Below, piece after piece: positions 16,673-23,951 of a stretch of DNA of 43,028 bases (position 1 is its first letter; the number at the start of each line of letters is the position of its first letter). Source of the DNA: Anaerobranca gottschalkii DSM 13577 (lineage in GTDB: Bacteria; Bacillota; Proteinivoracia; Proteinivoracales; Proteinivoracaceae); contig NZ_FOIF01000012.1 of the NCBI RefSeq assembly GCF_900111575.1, positions 1 to 43,028 of the forward strand, given 5' to 3'. The notes beneath the pieces are model-generated. The model saw only the letters and a program-made list of their open reading frames with translations. It did not search any database and was not told the DNA's origin. Position numbers and translations under genes: made by a program.

Positions 16673-17989
16673 ATGAAAGTTAAAATTGTTTCTCAACAAC
16701 CGGAACAGATTTATGGCACTAGGCATGCTAACATTGCTACAATTTTAAGCTTGCTGTTTATGGGGCTAGGGCAACTTTATAATCGCCAGTGGATAAAGGG
16801 TTTTAGTCTGATGATATTTCAGATTTTTGCTTTAATTATAGGATTTAGACCTATGCATTATGCATTATGGGCGATAACTAGTTTAGGGGAGCAGCCAATG
16901 CGAGATCATTCCCTGTTTTTGATGATAGATGCAATTATTATTTTTATTATTTTTGCTTTATTTTTAGCAATATATATTAGTAATGTGGTCGATGCTAGAA
17001 AAACAGGGCGATTGCTGGATATGGGAATTCCTGCACCAGGGATAAAACAAAGTTTAAATACTCTAAAAGAAAAGGGTTTTCCTTTATTGCTGCTAACTCC
17101 GGGTTTTCTTTTGTTATTGTTTTTTACTGCAATGCCGCTAATTTTTGCTATTTCTATCGGTTTTACCAATTACACTGCTAGTACCTCTCCTCCACGACAT
17201 ATTTTGGAATGGGTCGGTTTTACTAATTTTGTTAGAGTCTTTACACTGGAAGCATGGCGCACTACTTTTTTTCAAGTGTTAGGTTGGACTTTAATATGGA
17301 CAGTTGTTTCTACTTTATCAACTTTTTTATTAGGTTTGTTGCTAGCGATATTGCTTAATCATCCCAAACTTAAGTTTCGTCGCCTGTTTAGAACACTACT
17401 TATATTACCTTGGGCCATTCCGGGGTTTATATCTATATTGGTTTTTCGGGGATTATTTAATGATCAATTTGGTCATATAAATCAAATGCTAATTAATCTT
17501 GGATTAGGAAGGATACCTTGGTTTACCGATGGATTTTGGTCTAGAATAATGGTATTACTAGTCAATCTTTGGTTAGGTTTTCCTTGGTTTATGATTCTCT
17601 GTTCTGGTGTGCTCCAGAGTATATCTTCGGAAATTTATGATGCCGCTGAGGTAGATGGTGCTTCAGGTTTTCAAAAGTTTTGGAGAATCACCCTACCCCT
17701 GGTATTATATAGTGTGGCACCTTTATTAATAATGTCCTTTGCCCATAACTTTAACAACTTTAACGTTGTATACCTATTAACTGGAGGTGGCCCTGCATTG
17801 GTAGGATCTAGAGGGGCTGGAGCTACAGATATTTTAATTACCTGGGTATTTAAGATTACTTTTGATGAGTTATTCCGATACAATTATGCTTCTGCTATAT
17901 CTTTAGTGATATTTTTCTTTGTTGCCGGTGTTTCTATATGGAACTTTAGGAGGACTAGACAATTCCAGGAAGAGGATGTGATATCATGA
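16673..17989 (+). CDS. malF: Sugar ABC permease MalF, operon 1
   Basis: About 438 residues with roughly eight membrane helices. An N-terminal two-to-three-helix part contains the TM2-like motif SLLFMGLGQLYNRQWIKG, followed by the permease core with the EAA loop AAEVDGASGFQKFWRITLPLV that docks on MalK and the family LTGGGP motif before the last helix. Such N-terminal additions are common in Firmicute MalF/GanP proteins. An ATG at 16637 lies in the hairpin; the ribosome site GGGGGTGAG (16653-16661) points to ATG 16673 (or GTG 16670). Its last codons overlap malG (ATGA type), a sign of coupled expression. Confidence 0.92.
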   Translation: MKVKIVSQQPEQIYGTRHANIATILSLLFMGLGQLYNRQWIKGFSLMIFQIFALIIGFRPMHYALWAITSLGEQPMRDHSLFLMIDAIIIFIIFALFLAIYISNVVDARKTGRLLDMGIPAPGIKQSLNTLKEKGFPLLLLTPGFLLLLFFTAMPLIFAISIGFTNYTASTSPPRHILEWVGFTNFVRVFTLEAWRTTFFQVLGWTLIWTVVSTLSTFLLGLLLAILLNHPKLKFRRLFRTLLILPWAIPGFISILVFRGLFNDQFGHINQMLINLGLGRIPWFTDGFWSRIMVLLVNLWLGFPWFMILCSGVLQSISSEIYDAAEVDGASGFQKFWRITLPLVLYSVAPLLIMSFAHNFNNFNVVYLLTGGGPALVGSRGAGATDILITWVFKITFDELFRYNYASAISLVIFFFVAGVSIWNFRRTRQFQEEDVIS

Positions 17990-18831
17990 TTCGGTATAAA
18001 ATAAAAAATCATTCCTTTAATTGGGGGTTAATAGTGACTTATCTGGTGTTAATTATTATGGTAGTCATTGTATTTTATCCAATAGCTTGGATTGTATCAA
18101 GTTCTCTCAATCCTGGCAGAAGTCTTTCTGGTAGTCAGTTGATACCCAGAAATCCTACTTTGAATCATTATCGGATTTTATTTACTGAAACAAACTATCT
18201 ATTGTGGTATAAGAACACCCTTAAGATTGCCGTTATAAATTCTGCTGTATCAGTAGTGTTAACTACTATGACCGCTTATGCTTTTTCCCGTTTTCGATTT
18301 TGGGGGCGTAAGGTAGCGATGATGACCTTTTTGATAATTCAGATGTTTCCTGGAGCAATGGGTATGATAGCCATTTACGTTCTCCTTCTTAGACTTAACT
18401 TATTAGATTCCCATTTAGGACTAATCTTGGTATATGCTGGGGGACAGATACCTTTTAATACCTGGATTATGAAAGGCTATTTAGATACAATTCCAAAGAG
18501 CATCGAAGAAGCTGCCTATATTGATGGGGCAGGGCATTTGACAGTTTTTTATAGGATTATGTTACCTTTAGCTTTACCTATAATTTCAGTAGTTGCTTTG
18601 TTTAATTTCTTTGGTCCTATGTTTGATTATATTTTACCTCGAATTGTTCTCAGAAGTCCGTCTAACTACACCTTAGCTTTAGGATTACACCAATTTGTAA
18701 GTCATCAGTTTGCAAATAACTTTACACGGTTTGCTGCTGGAGCTGTACTAGTTGCTTTCCCTATAGCTATAGTATACCTTATGTTACAAAAGTTACTTAT
18801 CTCTGGTCTTACTCGAGGAGCAACAAAGTAG
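17986..18831 (+). CDS. malG: Sugar ABC permease MalG, operon 1
   Basis: A 281-residue six-helix permease that pairs with MalF1. The EAA motif EEAAYIDGAGHLTVFYRIMLPLALP is present for contact with MalK, and the C-terminus ends in the usual LISGLTRGATK, matching MalG proteins whose tail reaches into the ATPase interface. The start ATG overlaps the malF stop by four bases. It is the last gene of operon 1; a short strong terminator follows at 18852. Confidence 0.93.
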   Translation: MIRYKIKNHSFNWGLIVTYLVLIIMVVIVFYPIAWIVSSSLNPGRSLSGSQLIPRNPTLNHYRILFTETNYLLWYKNTLKIAVINSAVSVVLTTMTAYAFSRFRFWGRKVAMMTFLIIQMFPGAMGMIAIYVLLLRLNLLDSHLGLILVYAGGQIPFNTWIMKGYLDTIPKSIEEAAYIDGAGHLTVFYRIMLPLALPIISVVALFNFFGPMFDYILPRIVLRSPSNYTLALGLHQFVSHQFANNFTRFAAGAVLVAFPIAIVYLMLQKLLISGLTRGATK

Positions 18832-18851
18832 CTGTTTTATCGGATAAATAT

Positions 18852-18873
18852 AAGGGGAGGCTCCCCTTTTTTT
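18852..18873 (+). terminator. Rho-independent terminator of operon 1
   Basis: AAGGGGA (18852-18858) and TCCCCTT (18862-18868) with a GGC loop and seven T residues. Confidence 0.9.
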
Positions 18874-19022
18874 GTTATCCTCATTGATGGGAGGAAAATC
18901 AATCATATTTTTTTGACATATTTACATATAGATATAATAAAGTTAATACTAATAGATATAATAAAGTTAATACTAAAAGCTTGGTAAAATAAGTTTAGCG
19001 GCTATCAAATATGGCATAGTAT
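18874..19022. other. Gene-free region between the two ABC operons
   Basis: AT-rich, with no reading frame of interest. It contains a 24-bp tandem duplication (18928-18975) and stray TATAAT and TTGACA elements at non-canonical spacing. The usable promoter is at 19023-19051. Confidence 0.6.
18928..18975. repeat. Two perfect tandem 24-bp repeats
   Basis: 18928-18951 is repeated exactly at 18952-18975. Each unit contains TATAATAAAG, so a -10-like element is duplicated. It may be replication slippage or a doubled binding site upstream of the operon 2 promoter. Confidence 0.85.
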
Positions 19023-19051
19023 TTGACATTTTTTAAATTAAGTAATATAAT
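19023..19051 (+). promoter_or_regulatory. Consensus sigma-A promoter of operon 2
   Basis: Perfect TTGACA (19023-19028), exact 17-base spacer, perfect TATAAT (19046-19051). It predicts a leader of about 115 bases that includes the attenuator at 19115-19156. Confidence 0.88.
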
Positions 19052-19114
19052 CATATTAGTTAATAAATATAATCATAATAAAATAATTGGGTATAAGGAA
19101 ATAACGAAAATAAT

Positions 19115-19156
19115 AACCCACCCTTTGTTTAACATTGGGGTGGGTTTGTCTTTTTT
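19115..19156 (+). terminator. Leader terminator/attenuator upstream of EIIA-2
   Basis: AACCCACCC (19115-19123) pairs with GGGTGGGTT (19138-19146) and is followed by TGTCTTTTTT. Stem, loop, tail and following ribosome site are the same as at 9571-9612. With a consensus promoter just upstream, constitutive read-through would make no sense, so a conditional role is likely. Confidence 0.8.
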
Positions 19157-19173
19157 AAGGAAGGATGGTTAAC

Positions 19174-19605
19174 ATGGTGGGAATAGTAATTGTAGCCCAT
19201 GGTAATTTGGCTGAACAGTTAATAAAAACAAGTGAAATGATCATGGGTAAGCAAAGGAATTTGATTCCTGTAAATGTTTTGCCTGAAGACAGCTTAATAG
19301 AGCTAAGATCAAAAGTAGCCAATGCCGTTAAAAAGGTCAAAACTGATTACGGTGTTTTAATCCTTACAGATATTTTCGGAGGCAGTCCCACCAATGCCAG
19401 TACTTATTTGTTATTGACAGAGCCTGTGAAAGTGGTAACTGGAATCAATTTATCTATGCTGTTAGAAACCTTGACAAATAGAAATAAACCTTTAAGCATT
19501 TTGGCTGAGATAGCCTATCATGCAGGTAATAAAGGAATACAAATAGTACAAGTTGAACAAAAAGAAGGTGAACAATTTGAATTTAAAGCTGGTACGGATC
19601 GATGA
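19174..19605 (+). CDS. Mannose-family PTS EIIA protein, copy 2 (ABC-associated)
   Basis: About 143 residues, a close paralogue of the EIIA at 9630. The phosphorylation motif is VIVAHGN (His9) and the conserved DIFGGSPTNAS follows. ATG 19165 abuts the ribosome site and ATG 19174 has the right spacing. The 3' end overlaps the EIIB gene by about 29 bases, so the two are translationally coupled. In copy 1 the same C-terminal EFK codons run straight into the malK ribosome site instead, as if EIIB had been removed there. Role as for copy 1: phosphoryl relay from HPr to EIIB, probably sensing PTS state for the ABC operon. Confidence 0.9.
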   Translation: MVGIVIVAHGNLAEQLIKTSEMIMGKQRNLIPVNVLPEDSLIELRSKVANAVKKVKTDYGVLILTDIFGGSPTNASTYLLLTEPVKVVTGINLSMLLETLTNRNKPLSILAEIAYHAGNKGIQIVQVEQKEGEQFEFKAGTDR

Positions 19606-20056
19606 CCGTTTTATTCACGGTCAAGTTGCAGTTGCTTGGACAAAATTTTTAGATATAAATCAAATTATTGTAGCTAATGATGAAGTTGCCAATGATGAAT
19701 TTCAAAAAACTTTAATGGAAATGGCTAAGCCACCTAATGTGCAAGTAGATATTTTATCTATTTCTGAAACAATAGAAAAAATTAATGCAGATTTTTTTAA
19801 AAACAAAAATATAATTCTACTAGTAGATAGTCCTGGAGATATTTTAAAGATGGTTAATGGGGGAGTAGATATTAAAAAAGTAAATATTGGGGGAATGCGG
19901 CATAAAGAAGGCAGGAAACAGATTACCCGTACTGTAGCTTTAAATAATGAAGATAAAGAAACATTTAAAAAACTTGCTAATCTAGGTATTGAATTAGAAC
20001 TTAGAGCTATTCCTACAGATTCAAAAATAAATTTTATGAAACTATTAGGAGGTTAA
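19577..20056 (+). CDS. Mannose-family PTS EIIB protein (ABC-associated)
   Basis: About 159 residues of the mannose/sorbose EIIB family. The phosphorylated His is in VRIDDRFIHGQV (His14 from the chosen start). The domain is complete (usual length about 160). In-frame candidates are TTG 19553, GTG 19568 and TTG 19577; GAAGGTGA (19564-19571) is best spaced to TTG 19577. Four bases separate its stop from malK, whose ribosome site GGAGG is in the EIIB end. The matching EIIC and EIID are not here but at 32581-34054. It may supply phosphate to that permease, to the PRD protein, or act on the transporter. Confidence 0.9.
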   Translation: MNLKLVRIDDRFIHGQVAVAWTKFLDINQIIVANDEVANDEFQKTLMEMAKPPNVQVDILSISETIEKINADFFKNKNIILLVDSPGDILKMVNGGVDIKKVNIGGMRHKEGRKQITRTVALNNEDKETFKKLANLGIELELRAIPTDSKINFMKLLGG

Positions 20057-20059
20057 AAG

Positions 20060-21166
20060 ATGGCAAAAGTAGTTTTAAAAAACATCTCTAAGTATTATGG
20101 AGATGTAATGGCGGTAAATGACTTTAATTTAGAAATTCAGGACAAAGAGTTTATAGTTTTAGTTGGACCTTCCGGTTGTGGTAAGTCTACAACACTTAGG
20201 ATGATTGCAGGTCTTGAAGAAATAACCGATGGAGAACTGTACATTGGAGATAAAAAAGTAAATGACGTTCCACCTAAAGACAGGGATATAGCTATGGTTT
20301 TCCAAAACTATGCCTTGTATCCCCACATGAATGTCTACGAAAACATGGCCTTTGGACTTAAGTTGAGGAAATATAGTAAAGAAGAAATTGACCAAAGGGT
20401 TAAAGAAGCAGCTAGAATTTTAGGAATAGAGAACTTATTAAAAAGAAAGCCTAAGGAACTTTCTGGTGGTCAACGGCAAAGGGTGGCACTAGGTAGGGCT
20501 ATAGTTAGAAATCCACAAGTTTTCTTAATGGATGAGCCTTTATCTAACCTTGATGCTAAATTAAGGGTCCAAATGCGTACAGAAATCAGTAAATTACACC
20601 ATAGGTTACAAACAACAATGATTTATGTAACCCATGATCAAACAGAAGCTATGACTATGGGAGACAGAATTGTAGTTATGAAAGATGGAGTAATACAACA
20701 GGTGGCATCACCTCAAGAAATTTACGATAAACCAAAAAATGTCTTTGTTGCAGGTTTTATTGGTTCACCAGCTATGAATTTTATAAACGCTACTATTATT
20801 GAAAAAGGTAGTGAGTTGTATTTAAAATTTGAACAAGTAGAAATAAAAATTCCTTCAGGTAAAAGTAAAGTATTACGGGAAAAGGGTTATGTAGGAAAAG
20901 AAGTCATCATGGGTATTAGACCTGAAGATTTACATGACGAACCAGTATTTATTGAAAGTTCACCGGAAAGCGTTATAGAACCAGTAGTAGAAGTAGTAGA
21001 AAAAATGGGAGCAGAAAACTATCTATATCTCGTGTTAGGGGAAGTTCAATTAACAGCTAGGGTAGATGCAAGATCAAAAGCAGTTGTTGATAGTAAAATT
21101 AAAGTAGCTTTAGATATGAATAAAGTCCATATCTTTGATAAAGAAAGTGAAGAATCAGTTTTATAA
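20060..21166 (+). CDS. malK: Sugar ABC transporter ATPase MalK, copy 2
   Basis: 368 residues with the same motifs and positions as copy 1 (Walker A 36-44, LSGGQ 134-138, Walker B 154-160, His192, C-terminal regulatory domain). Protein differences cluster around residues 104-109 and 261-275; the last 100 residues are almost identical. It is coupled to the EIIB gene upstream. The two copies probably arose with the whole leader-EIIA-malK module. It should energise MalF2/MalG2, although exchange with copy 1 is likely given their near identity. Confidence 0.95.
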   Translation: MAKVVLKNISKYYGDVMAVNDFNLEIQDKEFIVLVGPSGCGKSTTLRMIAGLEEITDGELYIGDKKVNDVPPKDRDIAMVFQNYALYPHMNVYENMAFGLKLRKYSKEEIDQRVKEAARILGIENLLKRKPKELSGGQRQRVALGRAIVRNPQVFLMDEPLSNLDAKLRVQMRTEISKLHHRLQTTMIYVTHDQTEAMTMGDRIVVMKDGVIQQVASPQEIYDKPKNVFVAGFIGSPAMNFINATIIEKGSELYLKFEQVEIKIPSGKSKVLREKGYVGKEVIMGIRPEDLHDEPVFIESSPESVIEPVVEVVEKMGAENYLYLVLGEVQLTARVDARSKAVVDSKIKVALDMNKVHIFDKESEESVL

Positions 21167-21174
21167 GTTTATCT
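20060..21174. repeat. Long direct repeat, copy B (malK)
   Basis: Partner of 10053-11167 in the same orientation. Recombination between the copies would remove or duplicate the intervening 10 kb (CGTase, cyclodextrinase, operon 1 transporter, EIIA and EIIB). Confidence 0.85.
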
Positions 21175-21262
21175 CCTCTTAACCATGGAGGTAAAATATA
21201 TTTCCTGGACCGGGTAGGGAAGGGAAAATATAAAGCAAAAAAAAATAAGGGGGTAAATCCTA

Positions 21263-22150
21263 GTGAAAAAGTTTTCTGTTTTACTTGCTATTCTTATGGT
21301 TTTATTATTAGCTGTTTCAGCTAGTGCTCAAGAGGTTATTTTTGAAATGGCTGACCCAATTGGAGATGCTAAAGGTGATGGAAATTATACCCATCCAACA
21401 TCTGGAGACTTCGGTGATAGAGTAGCTGAAATGTTAGACTTAACTAACTTTAGAGTTACTGATTTAGGAAACAAAGTGGAATTTAGATTGAGCTTTGCTT
21501 TAGAACCAAACTATGTTAATCCATGGGGTGGTGGAGGATTAAACTTCCACAGAATCGATATCTACCTTGTAACTGGAGAAGAGGGAGGCAAAACTGAAAC
21601 CTTTAGAGATGGTGCTTTTGTTAAATTCGCTGAACCTTGGAATAAGTTAATTAAAGTATTAGACTGGGATCGATCTAGAATTTTTACAACCTCTGATGAT
21701 CCTGCCGATGGAGATGCTGGAATTGGAGTAAGTGATGACTTCACTGTTAAAGTAGAAGGTAAAGATATAGTAATAACAGTGGCTAAAAGTATTATTGGTG
21801 AAATTGATCAGTCTACTAAATACTACGTATTAGTAGGTCACCAATGTGAATTTGGTGATGACAATTACAGGGCTGTAGCAGAAGTAGCTGGAGAATGGCA
21901 AGGTGGTGGCGGTGACGATACTAACTTCAATCCAAACGTATATGATATGCTAGCAGAAACTGCTGACGAACAATATAGACAATTAGGTTCATGGGAAATT
22001 GGTAAATTAGCTGTTATTAAACCAGTAGGTGGAAAATCTGCTGGAGCTGCTGGCTCAACAACCACTATCATCGTCGTTGTAGTTGCCCTTGTTGTTATCG
22101 CCGGTGGTGTATACTTCTATATGAAAAAAGGTAAAAAGGTAGCTGCTTAA
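21263..22150 (+). CDS. Membrane-anchored surface glucan-binding protein (glucodextranase C-terminal-like)
   Basis: 295 residues: signal peptide (cleavage near SASA-QE, residue 22), a beta-rich domain, then a short linker (GGKSAGAAGS), one membrane helix and a Lys-rich cytoplasmic tail at the C-terminus. The domain start DPIGDAKGDGNYTHPTSGDFG and NPWGGGGLNFHRIDIYL resemble the C-terminal binding module of glucodextranase (PF09985-like), which binds alpha-glucans at the cell surface. Here it stands alone and carries its own anchor. Its place inside the ABC operon suggests that it holds polysaccharide or the CGTase near the importer (inference). GTG 21263 follows GGGGG. A perfect hairpin follows at 22160. 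Confidence 0.82.
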   Translation: MKKFSVLLAILMVLLLAVSASAQEVIFEMADPIGDAKGDGNYTHPTSGDFGDRVAEMLDLTNFRVTDLGNKVEFRLSFALEPNYVNPWGGGGLNFHRIDIYLVTGEEGGKTETFRDGAFVKFAEPWNKLIKVLDWDRSRIFTTSDDPADGDAGIGVSDDFTVKVEGKDIVITVAKSIIGEIDQSTKYYVLVGHQCEFGDDNYRAVAEVAGEWQGGGGDDTNFNPNVYDMLAETADEQYRQLGSWEIGKLAVIKPVGGKSAGAAGSTTTIIVVVVALVVIAGGVYFYMKKGKKVAA

Positions 22151-22159
22151 TAATTTTCC

Positions 22160-22183
22160 CCCAGTGGCCAAAAGGCCACTGGG
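22160..22183 (+). other. Intercistronic hairpin after the surface-protein gene
   Basis: CCCAGTGGCC (22160-22169) and GGCCACTGGG (22174-22183) with an AAAA loop and no T run. Like 16599-16642 it follows a presumably abundant extracytoplasmic component, so mRNA stabilisation is likely. Next to it, TCCCTACCC (22184-22192) and CCTACCCGG (22196-22204) are complementary to CCGGGTAGGGA at 21210-21220, upstream of the same gene. Confidence 0.7.
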
Positions 22184-22245
22184 TCCCTACCCAAACCTAC
22201 CCGGGAAATAAGGGGAGATACTAATTTTTAGTAAGGAGGATTAAC

Positions 22246-23940
22246 ATGAATTTAACAACACCTTCTAGCAAAGTACCTACAATCCCTCCCATTAATTTAG
22301 AATTACCTACAGAAGGGAAAAAGGTCTACCTAGTAGATGAAAGTGTTTTGCTCTATTCCATTACTGATGTAGGGAAAAAAATCAAAGAAGGTATTGTTGT
22401 TGTTGCCACTCCTTTTATCCAAAGAATTAAGGATTTAGCCCTAAATGCTGAGGACGAAGGAGTTAAAAAGAAAGCCCAAAAGGCTCTAGCTTTTATTGAA
22501 AAACATAAAGATCAAGGGCAAACTGGGTTTACTGTAAAGAAAAACACCTGGATTTTTGTGGATATCGATTTGCCATATGAAGGAAACGATACCATTTTCC
22601 GAGTTTTTCAGGCCTTTAGCAATACCGAAAAAGACTCACAAGTTATAATAACCACATCTAATGTAAAGGTACAGATTAAAGCTGACAGAGATAAATTACC
22701 TAACTATAGGTTGGTAATAAAACAGCCGCTGTTTAAACGCTATGATTTAAAAGAAACTATATCAGCATATACTTTTTTAGCACCATTTTTAATTATTTTC
22801 TTTACATTCTTAGCCTTTCCTTTCTTTTACTCTATGTTATTGAGTTTTTATGAATGGGATATGGTAAATCCAGCAAAATTTGTTGGACTTGCCAATTATA
22901 AAAGGGCATTATTTAATGACCCCCATTTCTTCTGGGGAATCAGACAAACTTTGTTGTTTGTCATTATAGGAATGCCTTTTGGAATCACAGTCTCGTTAAT
23001 ATTGGCTTTACTTTTAAACAACAGGCTAAAATTTAAAGAAGTTTATAGAACTGCATATTTTTTGCCTAATGTATTAGATATGCTTGTTGTGGCAATAATC
23101 TGGGTATTTATTTATAATCCCCAATATGGTGTTTTGAAAACTGTTTTAGAAAGTATAGGGATAACCTATTTTTCAGAAACAGGGATTTTAGGAAACCATT
23201 TAACAGTAATCCCTGCTATCGTACTAATGACAACTTTAAAAGGGGCAGGGGGAGGTATGATCTTCTTCTTAGCTGCTTTGCAAAATATTCCTAAAGACCT
23301 CTATGAAGCGGCGGAGATAGACGGTGCCTCTTCATTTAGACAGTTTAGAAGTATCACATTGCCGATGATTAAACCTATTATGTTGTTTATGGTAGTTACT
23401 GGTTTTATAGGATCCTTTGGTATGTTTACTGAAATTTATGCTATGACTGGTGGTGGACCTACTGTTCAAAGGGGAGCTGCTAGGGCACAAGGTGAAGTTG
23501 TATTTTATGGAGAGCCAGGAACAGTAATTCCTGAAGGAACAAGGGTAGTTAAACCTCCAGCCTTTGATGGTGATGATACTTATGTTTATATTACCCAAAG
23601 AACTGTAACAATTCCTCAAGGAAGTAATCAAGTGACTGCTAGGGTAAGGGCACAACATACAGGAGAATATTATAATACACAACCCTTTACTATTACCCAA
23701 ATACCTAACCCTCCACCTGGGGTCAATAAAGTGGAAAATCCCGCTGAAATTACAGGTGGTAAAAATGGTGTAACTAGAAGCTTTACAAGAGTTATTGGTT
23801 ATCACATGATGTCAATGGCCTTTTTAAGTGAAAGTCCACAATTTGGTTATGCCGCTGCTATGTCATTTTTGATACTTTTAATAACTTTAGTAATAACCTT
23901 TATAAACTTTAAATTCTTTGGCTCCGGTGTGGAGTACTAG
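22246..23940 (+). CDS. malF: Chimeric MalF-type ABC permease with PIN-like N-domain and baseplate-J-like insertion
   Basis: 564 residues, far longer than usual. Residues 26-154 resemble the PIN domain of PhoH/YlaK proteins: KVYLVDESVLL opening, VVVATPFIQ, a GND (Asp115) motif, and a closing VIITTSNVKVQIKA. Asp31 and Asp115 remain, but the usual Glu and the last Asp (Asn139 here) are lost, so nuclease activity is unlikely. The permease core starts near residue 180, with EAA loop AAEIDGASSFRQFRSITLPM. After EIYAMTGGGP (residue 405) about 104 residues interrupt the family sequence before TRSFTRVIGYHMMSMAF and the last helix. This insert (GTVIPEGTRVV, VTIPQGSNQV, NPPPGVNKVENPAEITGG) resembles the beta domain of phage baseplate J proteins and would lie outside the cell. 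Both domain calls are by eye. Confidence 0.88.
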   Translation: MNLTTPSSKVPTIPPINLELPTEGKKVYLVDESVLLYSITDVGKKIKEGIVVVATPFIQRIKDLALNAEDEGVKKKAQKALAFIEKHKDQGQTGFTVKKNTWIFVDIDLPYEGNDTIFRVFQAFSNTEKDSQVIITTSNVKVQIKADRDKLPNYRLVIKQPLFKRYDLKETISAYTFLAPFLIIFFTFLAFPFFYSMLLSFYEWDMVNPAKFVGLANYKRALFNDPHFFWGIRQTLLFVIIGMPFGITVSLILALLLNNRLKFKEVYRTAYFLPNVLDMLVVAIIWVFIYNPQYGVLKTVLESIGITYFSETGILGNHLTVIPAIVLMTTLKGAGGGMIFFLAALQNIPKDLYEAAEIDGASSFRQFRSITLPMIKPIMLFMVVTGFIGSFGMFTEIYAMTGGGPTVQRGAARAQGEVVFYGEPGTVIPEGTRVVKPPAFDGDDTYVYITQRTVTIPQGSNQVTARVRAQHTGEYYNTQPFTITQIPNPPPGVNKVENPAEITGGKNGVTRSFTRVIGYHMMSMAFLSESPQFGYAAAMSFLILLITLVITFINFKFFGSGVEY

Positions 23941-23951
23941 GGGGTGAAGCG

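Noticed and set aside
19012-19026. TGGCAT-N5-TTGAC resembling a sigma-54 -24/-12 promoter before operon 2, attractive because rpoN is in the window
   Set aside because: The -12 GC is GA, the site overlaps the perfect sigma-A -35, and no similar element occurs before operon 1 or the EIIC operon.
23332-23805. 157-codon open frame on the minus strand within malF2
   Set aside because: It lies antisense to a well-supported permease gene, has no ribosome site, and its composition looks like a reverse-strand shadow.
22246-23940. Possibility that the long MalF2 arises from sequencing or assembly fusion of separate genes
   Set aside because: One continuous frame with uniform codon use, no internal start signals, and intact permease motifs on both sides of the insert.
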